This document shows positions 9,529-17,380 of a DNA stretch of 64,000 bases, one piece after another; positions within the stretch are counted from its first letter, which is position 1, and every line of letters begins with the position of its first letter. Both the position numbers and the translations under genes were made by a program. This DNA is from Bacillus_BD oryzisoli_A (GTDB lineage Bacteria; Bacillota; Bacilli; Bacillales; Cytobacillaceae). The notes below the pieces were generated by a model that did no database searches, was not told the origin of the DNA, and saw only the letters and a program-made list of their open reading frames with translations. The stretch lies in contig NZ_JBHZRC010000016.1 of the NCBI RefSeq assembly GCF_043641075.1, positions 1 through 64,000 of the forward strand, written 5' to 3'.

Positions 9529-10002
9529 TTATAATTGTTTGTCCCGTCTGATCTTTAACTTTAACAATGCAAGTGCTTTTCGTGCATCCATTTCATCGAC
9601 GTTGTTTTCACCGACAACCTCTGTCTCTATGCCTTCCTCTGATTTATTAAAATCTACCACTAAATCAGTGAATTCATTTGTAACAACAAATTTCGCCTGG
9701 GTGCCAATAAACTTTAATCCGACAATACTAATGCCGCGTTTACCTATTTCTTCCATTGTATTAGCGAAATCCACATCACTATTTCCCCAACCATCTGCTG
9801 AGATAATAGCACCATCTACACGCATTGCTTCTAACCATGCAGCTGTTCGCTTTCCAACCAGATGTTTGTTATAATTGTCCTGTGGTGTTCCGACAATAAC
9901 GATACCCGCCAGGTCAACGTCTTGATCGGAACTCACTATCCGAGTCAATGGATCTCGAAAATGATGTAATGTCGTTTCTTTTGTAGAAGGTCCAATTCCC
10001 AT
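9529..10002 (-). CDS. prdE: PrdE, protein related to the C-terminal part of PrdA
   Basis: A 157-residue cytosolic protein of the D-proline reductase cluster. It begins MGIGPSTKETTLHHFRDPL, which aligns with the PrdA segment just after its processing cysteine (CIGPASKECSRHYFREPL), and the rest follows the PrdA C-terminal subunit (DGAIISADGWGN against DGAIVTTEGFGN). The cysteine that becomes the pyruvoyl group is absent. Known prd clusters carry prdE beside prdD; its exact role is not settled, and a structural or assembly role is plausible. The start follows GGTGATG. Confidence 0.88.
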   Translation of the reverse strand: MGIGPSTKETTLHHFRDPLTRIVSSDQDVDLAGIVIVGTPQDNYNKHLVGKRTAAWLEAMRVDGAIISADGWGNSDVDFANTMEEIGKRGISIVGLKFIGTQAKFVVTNEFTDLVVDFNKSEEGIETEVVGENNVDEMDARKALALLKLKIRRDKQL

Positions 10003-10060
10003 TAAACATCACCAGCCTTTAGCGATTGTTCACTTCATCACATTTTACATGAAAAATTTT

Positions 10061-10813
10061 TTATGTCAGGGATCGCAGTGCACCATCGCGATATTCGTTA
10101 GGGGTAAGGACGACAGGCATATTTCCTATGTCAATGATTGAAACTCCGCCTTCTATCCCGCTTGGTTCTTTCATGTACAAAAGATTATCATACATCGCAC
10201 CTTGTCCAGCCACTTGCTTAACGATCGCAATTCTTGTTTTATCTTTTTTCACCTGATCATGATACACATGTTTCTCATCTGCATCTTTTCCATTTTTCAT
10301 TTTTAAAATATCTCGAATTGGATGGATGATAGAATCACAAATCTGAAACATCGAAAATGCCAGACTTCTTGTAAAAGAGAGACCTGGTTTTAGAGTAATA
10401 TCGATATGAATAATATAGTCATCTTCATTTGGTGTTCCAGCTCTGCCAAGCTTTAGCTTCTCCTTCAAAATGCCTTCAGATGAACCAAACTCGTGCATTT
10501 GATTCCCTTCTTCATCTCCACCGGTCAGCATGACATAAACACCTGTTAATGTATGGGTAATTCCTTCACCTAGTTCACCTAGTACTTTAGTGGATATCGG
10601 CATGATATCCATAATCGTATTAATTTCAATATCATGTTTTTTTGGTTCAATAATGGATACTGAAAGATTTGACACATTATCAAACTTATCAGCTAGTTCA
10701 TCATACATACCTGGAATTGTTAACGTTCCATTACTTAAGTTAACCTTTGAACCAAATTCCACATTCATAACATGGAAACATCGAATCGTTAAACTTCTGA
10801 GAACCTCTTCCAT
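10061..10813 (-). CDS. prdD: PrdD, protein related to the N-terminal subunit of PrdA
   Basis: About 250 residues, homologous to the part of PrdA before its cleavage site: ITHTLTGVYVMLTGGDEEGN matches ITRVIDGAIMVLTGTDANGV, and QVAGQGAMYDNLL matches EIMGQGAMHDNLI. It ends DGALRSLT, the counterpart of DGGIHALT in PrdA, so the stop codon falls where PrdA self-cleaves. With prdE it forms a split paralogue of PrdA. I chose the ATG at 10813, preceded by AGGGTGAT, over a GTG nine bases upstream. A 17-bp hairpin separates it from prdB. Confidence 0.88.
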   Translation of the reverse strand: MEEVLRSLTIRCFHVMNVEFGSKVNLSNGTLTIPGMYDELADKFDNVSNLSVSIIEPKKHDIEINTIMDIMPISTKVLGELGEGITHTLTGVYVMLTGGDEEGNQMHEFGSSEGILKEKLKLGRAGTPNEDDYIIHIDITLKPGLSFTRSLAFSMFQICDSIIHPIRDILKMKNGKDADEKHVYHDQVKKDKTRIAIVKQVAGQGAMYDNLLYMKEPSGIEGGVSIIDIGNMPVVLTPNEYRDGALRSLT

Positions 10814-10838
10814 ATCTATCACCCTATATGTTCAAATT

Positions 10839-10878
10839 CTAGTACTCACAAATAGATATAGCTATTTGTGAGTACTAG
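10839..10878. other. perfect 17-bp inverted repeat between prdB and prdD
   Basis: The arm CTAGTACTCACAAATAG (10839-10855) is followed by six bases and its exact reverse complement (10862-10878). In the operon mRNA this is a strong hairpin in the 87-base gap between prdB and prdD. No T run follows on the minus strand, so it looks more like an mRNA-stabilising or processing element than a terminator. Confidence 0.85.
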
Positions 10879-10900
10879 TTGTTGTGTAAACATATTGCGA

Positions 10901-11623
10901 TTAAATATGAGCGATATACTCGTAAGGTAACGATACAATTGTTCCCGCTGTTTGGATGATTTCAAGCTGTGCTAGTGTATCTTTTAAAATGCCTGTTTGC
11001 ATTTCAATGTTATTCGGCTCACCAGCATTAGCTCCCATTGGAATTAACGGTGCTACAGCACGAGGTGTACCATTTTGGCGCACTACCGGCGGTAATGCTG
11101 CAATAAGAATAGTTGGAATACCAGCTGCTTCAATAGCTCTCTGCACGATCACGGCAGTTCTGTGACACGTACCTCAGCCAGCTGTAAGAAGAACGGCATC
11201 TACTTCTTCTGCTAATAATTTTGCGGCAATTTCAGGACCTGTTTTTTCAGTAAATACTTCCTGATTTCCACCGCCGCCCATAAAGCCATAATGCATTGGG
11301 GCAACTTCCTTAAATATCCCTTCTGCTTGTAGCTCACGTAAGCGGTCAATCGGGAACATACAATTGATATCTTTGTTAACATCAGCGTTATCATAACCGC
11401 CATGAGATACCATTAATTGATCTGCTGGAGCATCTCCAGGAATTTCTCTAAATGTTGTATCCCCTGCTAGATTAAAACGCTTATCTGATTTTAAATGAAC
11501 GCCTGCTGCTGTTGCTAAAGCAATGCGCATTTCCTTTAATGGTTTTGTTACTGGTGTAAATACTGGTTTAGGCGTAACTGGAACGTAAATCTCTGATTGT
11601 AAACCTTTCACTACGGTAACCAT
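10901..11623 (-). CDS. prdB: D-proline reductase selenoprotein subunit PrdB (UGA read as Sec)
   Basis: Catalytic selenoprotein of D-proline reductase, which opens the proline ring to give 5-aminovalerate. The gene is split by one in-frame TGA (11174-11176). Reading it as Sec joins two good halves in the same frame, AVLLTAG-U-GTCHRTAV, a UxxC motif, and gives 240 residues, the size of known PrdB proteins (about 241). The start is the ATG at 11623, with AAAGGGG eight bases upstream; an upstream in-frame ATG lacks such a site. selB and tRNA-Sec lie in the same cluster. A gene finder that stops at TGA would report two broken ORFs here. Confidence 0.95.
11141..11176 (-). promoter_or_regulatory. 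prdB UGA codon and candidate SECIS hairpin
   Basis: The TGA (Sec150) is at 11174-11176. Sixteen bases downstream CTGC and GCAG (11141-11157) can pair around a nine-base loop, roughly where bacterial SECIS elements put their upper stem-loop. Other short pairings are possible, so the exact fold is uncertain; the need for a SECIS follows from the Sec codon. Confidence 0.5.
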
Positions 11624-11639
11624 TTTCTCGACCCCTTTC

Positions 11640-11933
11640 TTATACTGTTTGTCTATTCGCTTCGATTTCTTTTCTGCGTCGTATTGATTCATTTATAGCA
11701 TAGACGTACTTTTCATCTGGAGTCTCATCAAGAACCTCCGGATAACTCATCATAAAGCCAACCTCTTGACCTAATTGAATATTGTATTGTGAAATAAGCA
11801 TTCTGCGTGGAATTTTCAATTGTCCAAGACGTCCTTTTAAATCAATCGTTACGCTTGCATCTGTTACTTCTACGATGATTCCTTCATACATTCTCTCAGT
11901 AGAGATATATTTTAATTCTGCTAATCTATCCAT
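11640..11933 (-). CDS. small prd-cluster protein (CBO2463/CBO2479 type)
   Basis: A 97-residue protein lying between prdA (10 bases) and prdB (16 bases). It contains a compact beta-rich stretch, YEGIIVEVTDASVTIDLKGR followed by LGQLKIPRRMLIS, resembling an S1/OB-like fold, and ends in a charged helix. I recognise it as the short protein that accompanies prdA and prdB in clostridial proline reductase operons; its function is not established. The ATG follows GAGGGTG. Constant position between the two reductase subunits suggests a role in their assembly or maturation (inference). Confidence 0.75.
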   Translation of the reverse strand: MDRLAELKYISTERMYEGIIVEVTDASVTIDLKGRLGQLKIPRRMLISQYNIQLGQEVGFMMSYPEVLDETPDEKYVYAINESIRRRKEIEANRQTV

Positions 11934-11943
11934 AAATTCACCC

Positions 11944-13845
11944 TCAGTTTAGTACTGGCTCCTGATCAGGCTCATAAATTTCCATACGCTTTTTGCTCTT
12001 AGGCAGTACTTGCTCGTTGTCGACTAGCTCAATCTTTCTGCCAGTTGCTGTTTCAATGGCCTCAACGTTATTTAATTTAACATTTGGATTCCATTTTCTT
12101 TCAGCTGGCTTTACTTTCTCTCCGCCAAGAACGGTTTTTAACATAGCAAGGGCGCGAATCGCATCTTCTTCACAAAGTGTGTTATTTGCGAGAATTTCAT
12201 TTTCAATACCTTGCATAGATTTATTGTTATCAACCATGTTGTTCATATATTTATTACCAACAACAAGTGCTCCTTGGACAGCAGAATAAGTCATGCCGAC
12301 CACTTCAATACCGCGTTTACCAATCTCTTCGATATGGGAAGCAAAATCAATATGGTTATTTCCGAAACCTTCAGTGGTTACGATTGCTCCATCAATATCC
12401 ATTGCTTCAATCATCATGCCAAGACGCTTAGAAACATAGAACTTCTCAGAGTTAGCTTGTGGTGATCCAACAAATACTACACCCACTAAATCAATTTCTT
12501 CGTCTGCCATAGCTGCTTCAACTAATGGTTCTCTGAAATAATGGCGTGAACATTCTTTAGATGCAGGTCCAATACATGTTAATGCGTGGATTCCACCATC
12601 AAGAACTTCTGTTGGTGCTAACATAACTGGTAGATTTCCTAAATCTACGTTTGGTTTTGCACCTAAGGTACCTACTGGCTCAACTGGCATGATTAAGTTA
12701 TCATGCATTGCACCTTGTCCCATGATTTCCTTCACAATTAAAACCTTCTTATTACCAGGGCGGCGGTACTGAACGATTTCTTCAGTAAATACGGCTAAGG
12801 AATCGTCTGCTTCCTTAAGTGCTTTGCGGATTTCCTCTGTAATCAAATCTGCTGCTTTATGGGCTGCTAGAGGACCACTGCGCTCCATGTTTGTACCTGC
12901 TTTAATTGTTACTTGAGCTTTAATGAATATTTCACCTTTATCAGGAGCACCTGGACGTCCCCACATAATGTTCTTATTAAGTTCACCTTCAGATGATCCA
13001 AACTCACCAATTTGTACTCCGTTTGCATCTGTACCTGTTAAGACCATAATGGCACCATCAATTACGCGAGTAATTCCATGGCCAAGTTCGCCTTCTTCTT
13101 TCGTTGCAATTGGTTGAACATCCATGATCGTTTCGCTGTACATGTCATACATATCAGGTGTAATAATTTCCAATTTCATGTCTTCTACTAGCTCTTCTAA
13201 TTTAACGGAATCTTGACAGATTTCATCTGCATGGCGCAGTACTAATGTCGTGCCGTCAATTTTAGTAGTTTCTCCAAAAACTACTTTATTAATTGGGAAG
13301 TATTTCTTTTGAAGACTGCGGATTCTCTTTGCTTCCTCAGCTTTCTCTTCTATTACTTTCTCTGTAGCACTGCTGACAGAGCTAACAGCTTGTCCAACAT
13401 GTTCTGTCGGAACAATACTGCTGATACCTTCTACTGTTAAAGGAATTTCAAGACTGATTCCTTTTCCTTCTGCAATCGTTAATTTAATTGTTTTAGCTTG
13501 GCTTGTTACCGGTGTTGTTACAACTGGCGCCGCTTCTACTTCTTGTACTGCTGCTTCTGCTTTTACTTCAGCAGTCTCTTCTTGTTCTACTGCTTTCACA
13601 CCCTCTAATGCATCTGGTGTTAATGGGATAAGAGCATCTAATGTTTTTGTAAGTTTTGCTCCAATTGCTTGCTCAATTGTGATATAATTATCTGGCATCT
13701 TTAGTAACCCGCTATCTTCAAGATCTGGAAAAAGGGCTGGATCTTCTAGATTATCGGGTTTAATAATGGTTCCTGCTTCTGTTCTACAGCATAACACTGC
13801 AGGGTCTTTGGCATGGTCTTTAGCTGTTTCTACAGTAATTGACAT
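11944..13845 (-). CDS. prdA: D-proline reductase proprotein PrdA
   Basis: Precursor of the two pyruvoyl-enzyme subunits of D-proline reductase. The 633-residue chain carries the self-cleavage site HALTCIGPASKE, with the reactive Cys at residue 424; in this family the cysteine becomes the pyruvoyl group that binds D-proline. The N-terminal part contains an Ala/Glu/Val-rich linker around residues 95-135. The C-terminal part holds DGAIVTTEGFGNNHIDFASH. The ATG follows AGGAGG at good spacing. It lies 61 bases after prdC and precedes the small prd protein and prdB. Confidence 0.95.
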   Translation of the reverse strand: MSITVETAKDHAKDPAVLCCRTEAGTIIKPDNLEDPALFPDLEDSGLLKMPDNYITIEQAIGAKLTKTLDALIPLTPDALEGVKAVEQEETAEVKAEAAVQEVEAAPVVTTPVTSQAKTIKLTIAEGKGISLEIPLTVEGISSIVPTEHVGQAVSSVSSATEKVIEEKAEEAKRIRSLQKKYFPINKVVFGETTKIDGTTLVLRHADEICQDSVKLEELVEDMKLEIITPDMYDMYSETIMDVQPIATKEEGELGHGITRVIDGAIMVLTGTDANGVQIGEFGSSEGELNKNIMWGRPGAPDKGEIFIKAQVTIKAGTNMERSGPLAAHKAADLITEEIRKALKEADDSLAVFTEEIVQYRRPGNKKVLIVKEIMGQGAMHDNLIMPVEPVGTLGAKPNVDLGNLPVMLAPTEVLDGGIHALTCIGPASKECSRHYFREPLVEAAMADEEIDLVGVVFVGSPQANSEKFYVSKRLGMMIEAMDIDGAIVTTEGFGNNHIDFASHIEEIGKRGIEVVGMTYSAVQGALVVGNKYMNNMVDNNKSMQGIENEILANNTLCEEDAIRALAMLKTVLGGEKVKPAERKWNPNVKLNNVEAIETATGRKIELVDNEQVLPKSKKRMEIYEPDQEPVLN

Positions 13846-13906
13846 AAATAAGCCTCCTAATAAATTTTTTGCTTCATGTTAATAAAGGGTAGGAAACGAA
13901 TGCAAA

Positions 13907-15196
13907 TTATTTAACGGTGGCTAATTTTCTGTATAGCTTATGACCTGCCGCACGTAATACGTGATCTGTACTGTGATAAACCGGAACTCCTAACCTAGGA
14001 GCTACACCCATGACGGTGTTAGTTCAATCCTGGCACGTTCCTGTAAGTACAACTTCTGCCCCTGCTTTTTTCATGCTTAGGACCTTTTCAGCTTGTCCCG
14101 GACATACTCCCGGCAAACTACATCTATACCTTCCGTTAACCTCTACCATTCGTTTACATCTTTCAGCTGCTACTACTTCTGCACCCATTCCGGTTGCAAT
14201 TTCAGTTAATCTCTCTTCACTGCCACCGCATTCACACATAAGAATCCCTACTTTTCGGGTCTCCTGTGGGAAAGGCATTGCTACGAGAATACCACCTGAA
14301 GTTTTTGTAAGCGGTGTATCTTCTTCTCCGTGTCTGCCAGTAAATGGACCTCCTATAACGATTTCTCCATATGGATGAATATATCCGCCACATTGTTCGA
14401 TATAGTATTTAACCGGCATACCAATTGGCTGGTTCAAAAAGACTGTTGTTCCATTCTGAACTCGACCAGACACTGTTAAATCCTTTTCAATAAATGGTTT
14501 ACGCAATTCAATTGCTTCAACGGCATGTTTAATTGTTTCAATGTTAGAGACAATCGCATTTGCTGCAATCGGCAATTGTCCTGGCTCTAGCGTGTAACCT
14601 AACAATTCCCTTATAATGACACGTTCATCACCAGATGGATACATATCAGGCAAATATTTCAGTTCTACATCCGGCTCATCTTTACATGCTTTACCTAGAG
14701 CAATCATTGCCTTTTGATATTTTGTCTTAATCGCGATATAAGCCTTTTTTGCTTTTGTGATTTCCATTAAATATTTTAAACCGCGAACGATAAGCTCTGG
14801 CTGTTCTTCCATCAGTTTAACGTTATGGCTTAATAATGGTTCACACTCTGCTGCATTCGCAATGATGTAGCCATTTTCAACCATTGTGTTATATTTCACA
14901 TGCATAGGGAAACCAGCCCCGCCTGCACCGACAATCCCTGCTTCTTTAATAGCCTCTAAATAATTATCTGTTTCTGGAATTGGAACAAAGTCCTTTGGCT
15001 GATCCGGTGCCATCTCAATAACAATTTCACTGTCAGTAATCTCTAGTACTGCTCCAGATACACTTGCATGAATATTTGCACCTAAGCCTTGAGGAACCGC
15101 AATCTTTTGTCCTCTTTTTACGATTTCACCTGCATTAACAATTGGCTGACACGGTGCGCCAACATGCTGTCTTAAAAGTATATGAATGATTGTCAT
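13907..15196 (-). CDS. prdC: proline reductase electron-transfer selenoprotein PrdC (UGA read as Sec)
   Basis: RnfC-like protein thought to pass electrons from NADH to D-proline reductase. It has the RnfC-type barrel-sandwich start (HVGAPCQPIVNAGEIVKRGQ) and the GAGGAGFPMHVK flavin/NAD motif. An in-frame TGA at 14024-14026 is followed by 38 more sense codons (TNTVMGVAPRLG...) to a TAA at 13907. Read through, the product is 429 residues and the codon is Sec391 in TCQDU, a CxxU redox motif. PrdC is a known selenoprotein in clostridia. I chose the ATG at 15196 because GAGGAGG precedes it. First gene of the operon. Confidence 0.93.
13987..14026 (-). promoter_or_regulatory. prdC UGA codon and candidate SECIS hairpins
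   Basis: Just downstream of the TGA (14024-14026), ACACC pairs with GGTGT around GTCATG (14004-14019). A second hairpin, CTCCTA/TAGGAG with loop GGT, follows at 13987-14001. Either or both could form the SelB-binding element; a fold prediction is needed to choose. Confidence 0.5.
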
Positions 15197-15381
15197 TTTT
15201 TTCACCTCCTCATTTCTGCTCCATCATATCATCACGAATTGGAAAAAAATATAGTCATTTCTATGATTTTGATAGTTTTCATCAATCATTCAAATATTAG
15301 TAATTTTTTTGTCACCATAGAATTGGAAAACGTTTATAAATAAAGAGTTTAAGAGGGTTGTTTATAAAGGATTATATATTC

Positions 15382-15418
15382 TTTATAACGAATGTGATAT
15401 TGTGCACAAACTTTCACA
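15382..15418 (-). promoter_or_regulatory. prd operon promoter with nested palindrome
   Basis: On the minus strand TTGTGC (15404-15409), a 16-base spacer and TATAAA (15382-15387) make a plausible promoter. The -35 lies inside the palindrome TTGTGCACAA, which is itself flanked by TGTGA and TCACA (15393-15418). The same block recurs at 17139-17175. The half-sites resemble Crp/Fnr (TGTGA-N6-TCACA) and Rex (TTGTG-N8-CACAA) operators, both used for oxygen or redox control; the sequence alone does not decide between them. Confidence 0.65.
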
Positions 15419-15536
15419 TTTTAGTCAACCATAGGTAAAACCAATGCGTTTCTCGGTATATTATATAAACCTTTGATAAAAATTGCAGCACCTCAATTCC
15501 GCTTACTTGATTTACTTTTCTAAAATAACAATCAAA

Positions 15537-15566
15537 TTGACCCTATCCTTTTTCTTATGCTACTAT
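15537..15566 (+). promoter_or_regulatory. promoter of tRNA-Sec
   Basis: TTGACC (15537-15542), 18 bases and TACTAT (15561-15566). The -10 ends six bases before the first tRNA base, so transcription would begin at or very near the mature 5' end. Confidence 0.75.
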
Positions 15567-15572
15567 CTCTTT

Positions 15573-15669
15573 GGGAGTGGATAGGTTCTGGTGTTCCTTC
15601 TAGTCTTCAAAACTAGCATGAGGAGTTAATAGCTTCTTAGGTGGGTTCGATTCCCACACATTCCCGCCA
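15573..15669 (+). tRNA. selC: tRNA-Sec (anticodon UCA)
   Basis: A 97-base tRNA with encoded CCA. It starts GGGAGTGG and ends CATTCCCGCCA, giving an extended acceptor stem of seven to eight pairs. The anticodon arm is CTAGT-CTTCAAA-ACTAG, with anticodon TCA. A long variable arm (GAGGAG...CTTCTT) and the T arm GTGGG-TTCGATT-CCCAC follow. These are the marks of bacterial selenocysteine tRNA. It is the only RNA gene in the prd island and lies on the opposite strand to prdC. It supplies Sec for PrdB and PrdC with SelB. Confidence 0.95.
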
Positions 15670-15708
15670 TAATCTTTTAAATAAGTTTAGCGAAACTGCT
15701 ACTTAACG

Positions 15709-15746
15709 AAATGCCCTTCATTCCTTTAAATGAATGGGCATTTTTT
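15709..15746 (+). terminator. terminator after tRNA-Sec
   Basis: AATGCCC.TTCATT pairs with AATGAA.GGGCATT, then six T on the plus strand, 40 bases past the tRNA. Confidence 0.85.
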
Positions 15747-15779
15747 ATATGATTTTTTATCATTACTATTTGGAAGAAA

Positions 15780-15810
15780 GAACATGGAAGACGGCAATGC
15801 CGTCTCCGTT
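15780..15810 (-). terminator. hairpin after the second TauE gene
   Basis: GACGGCATTGCCGTC forms a tight stem (15786-15806), with surrounding sequence (AGAAAGAACA.GGAAGAC) matching that after the first TauE gene at 7360-7391. The duplication therefore extends through the 3' end. Confidence 0.55.
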
Positions 15811-15880
15811 CCGTCCTATTCATAAAAGCTTGCCACTAAACTTCTATTGAATTGATAATGGGCTAAATTAATATGTTAGA

Positions 15881-16801
15881 TTATGCACCTTTGTGATACT
15901 CCTGTGGTGACGGTGCTTCAGGAGTAGTAGAAGAAGCTGGTTTAGTACTTTGTAAATACATTGATACTGCAGTATAAAGTACGACTGCGATGATCAACCA
16001 TGTTAAGATGGTTAGATCTAAGCTGGTAACTAATGTTACAGCTGCAATAACTCCAAGTGTGCCTCCAATCGTTAAACCAAGCGCACCCTTTTTGGAATAA
16101 CGACTGAACTTAACGAATTCAAAGCTTGCTACAGGCATTAGTGCTGCACATGATGTCATCATAATTGGAAATGCAGCAAGCGGATTTAAGCCTAGCATAT
16201 AAACCAACGCCATGCATGGTGCGTATAAGCCAATACCTGCCGTCATAAGCGCACCAAGGATAAAGTTACCTACGATACCAATGACAAGAGGTATACCTGT
16301 AAGTCCCATTGCTTCATTGCCTTGACCAAGCATATCAAGTAATGATAATTGTTTTAATGCCATAATGATTGCTGTAACTGCAAGGGCAATTCCCATAATT
16401 CTTTGAATTTTCCGTTCGGAAAGCTTTGATACCCATTTAGCACCTAACCATGAACCTACCATTGCTGAAATAACCATTGATACAAGTGTTAATGCTTCTA
16501 CATTAACAACCGTAATAAAGATAACTGCTTCGATAATAACTGGGATTGTGTGACCGACGTTTAATGTTCCAGGCAGCAATTCATCATTTTTTAGGAATTT
16601 TGTTACTTTAAAGCCTAATGTGGTTGTAGCATATGAACCAATTCCAAGAGTATCAAGAAAATCTGTAATGACACCGACAGGATATGCAATCCATGCCTTC
16701 TCTGGTCCCAGGTTCGACTTGTGCTTAATGATGTCTCGGATAAAGAAGAATGAATACCAAAGTCCTAGACCAATGAGCAGTGTTAAAATTGCCGTAACCA
16801 T
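15881..16801 (-). CDS. TauE/SafE-family permease, second prd-linked copy
   Basis: A 306-residue membrane protein that matches the permease at 7432-8337 over nearly its whole length; for example both contain the run ELLPGTLNVGHTIPV and both end YHKGA/YQKGA. Differences are concentrated at the C-terminal tail. It is intact, while everything between it and its prd-type promoter has been lost apart from short prdC and prdF remnants. Keeping promoter and permease suggests the transporter itself is useful. Substrate unknown. Confidence 0.8.
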   Translation of the reverse strand: MVTAILTLLIGLGLWYSFFFIRDIIKHKSNLGPEKAWIAYPVGVITDFLDTLGIGSYATTTLGFKVTKFLKNDELLPGTLNVGHTIPVIIEAVIFITVVNVEALTLVSMVISAMVGSWLGAKWVSKLSERKIQRIMGIALAVTAIIMALKQLSLLDMLGQGNEAMGLTGIPLVIGIVGNFILGALMTAGIGLYAPCMALVYMLGLNPLAAFPIMMTSCAALMPVASFEFVKFSRYSKKGALGLTIGGTLGVIAAVTLVTSLDLTILTWLIIAVVLYTAVSMYLQSTKPASSTTPEAPSPQEYHKGA

Positions 16802-16871
16802 TTCCTACCATTCCTTTCATATTTTAGATTGCCTTACTACCTGGTTCATTGATACGTAATTACTACTCTAG

Positions 16872-16970
16872 TTAAACAAATAATGTACCAAGGATGCTTT
16901 TATATACAAATGGTTCGTCAATTCCAAGCTCCCCGCTTCCAAATGACGATAGTCATTTTTCACCTCCTTA
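16872..16970 (-). pseudogene. remnant of a second prd operon: prdC start fused to prdF fragment
   Basis: On the minus strand AAGGAGGTG precedes ATGACTATCGTCATT (MTIVI, from 16956), the counterpart of the prdC start (MTIIH). After a few codons the frame breaks (MTIVIWKRGAWN, stop at 16918). In another frame 16940-16872 encodes GELGIDEPFVYKSILGTLFV then stop. This matches the PrdF stretch GELAIDEPFVYESILGTLFK. A deletion joined the first codons of a prdC copy to the tail of a prdF copy. Confidence 0.85.
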
Positions 16971-17138
16971 ATCAGCTACATCATATCACCAGATTTATTA
17001 AAAAAATACAGAGTTTTCCAATAGATTTACGGATTTCACCAATGATTCAAAAATTTGCAATTATTTCGTCACCATTAATTTGGAAAAAGCTGATAAATCA
17101 GGGGTTTTAGAGGTTATTTATTTATACCACTATTGTTC

Positions 17139-17175
17139 ATTATAAGGAATGTGATATTGTGCACAAACTATCACA
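17139..17175 (-). promoter_or_regulatory. second copy of the prd promoter and nested palindrome
   Basis: TTGTGC (17161-17166), 16 bases and TATAAT (17139-17144). The palindrome TTGTGCACAA is flanked by exact inverted arms TGTGATA (17150-17156) and TATCACA (17169-17175). About 250 bases around it (16944-17195) align with the prdC upstream region, but this block is by far the best conserved. It now reads into the prdC/prdF remnant and the second TauE gene. Confidence 0.7.
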
Positions 17176-17299
17176 ATTTAGCCAAGCATAGTTATTATTT
17201 TCTATTTCTGTTGGAATTATATTTGTTTTTATATGATTGAGTTAACACTTTATAACGCACAAATGAATGGTGATTTGGGTTGGAGGGTAATGTCTTTTG

Positions 17300-17364
17300 C
17301 TTGAACTGGAAGATTCCTGTTCTTTGCCATTTTCTAAAGAACAGAAATCTCCGCTCAAATCAAG
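17300..17364 (+). other. long imperfect hairpin after proS
   Basis: CTTGA...GGA.AT..CTGTTCTTT pairs imperfectly with AAAGAACAG.AATC..CC...TCAAG. The T run (TTTTTC) is on the plus-strand side, so it looks like a plus-oriented terminator although no plus-strand gene lies just before it. It may also serve the convergent end of proS. Confidence 0.4.
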
Positions 17365-17380
17365 TTTTTCTTACTTGGCC

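Noticed and set aside
10901..11623. prdB as a frameshifted or nonsense pseudogene
   Set aside because: The only interruption is one in-frame TGA at the known selenocysteine site, with selB and tRNA-Sec in the same cluster.
15206..15380. Sigma-54 promoter for prd genes as in clostridia
   Set aside because: No TGGCAC-N5-TTGCA-type -24/-12 pair was seen upstream of prdC; a sigma-A-like promoter within the palindrome fits better.
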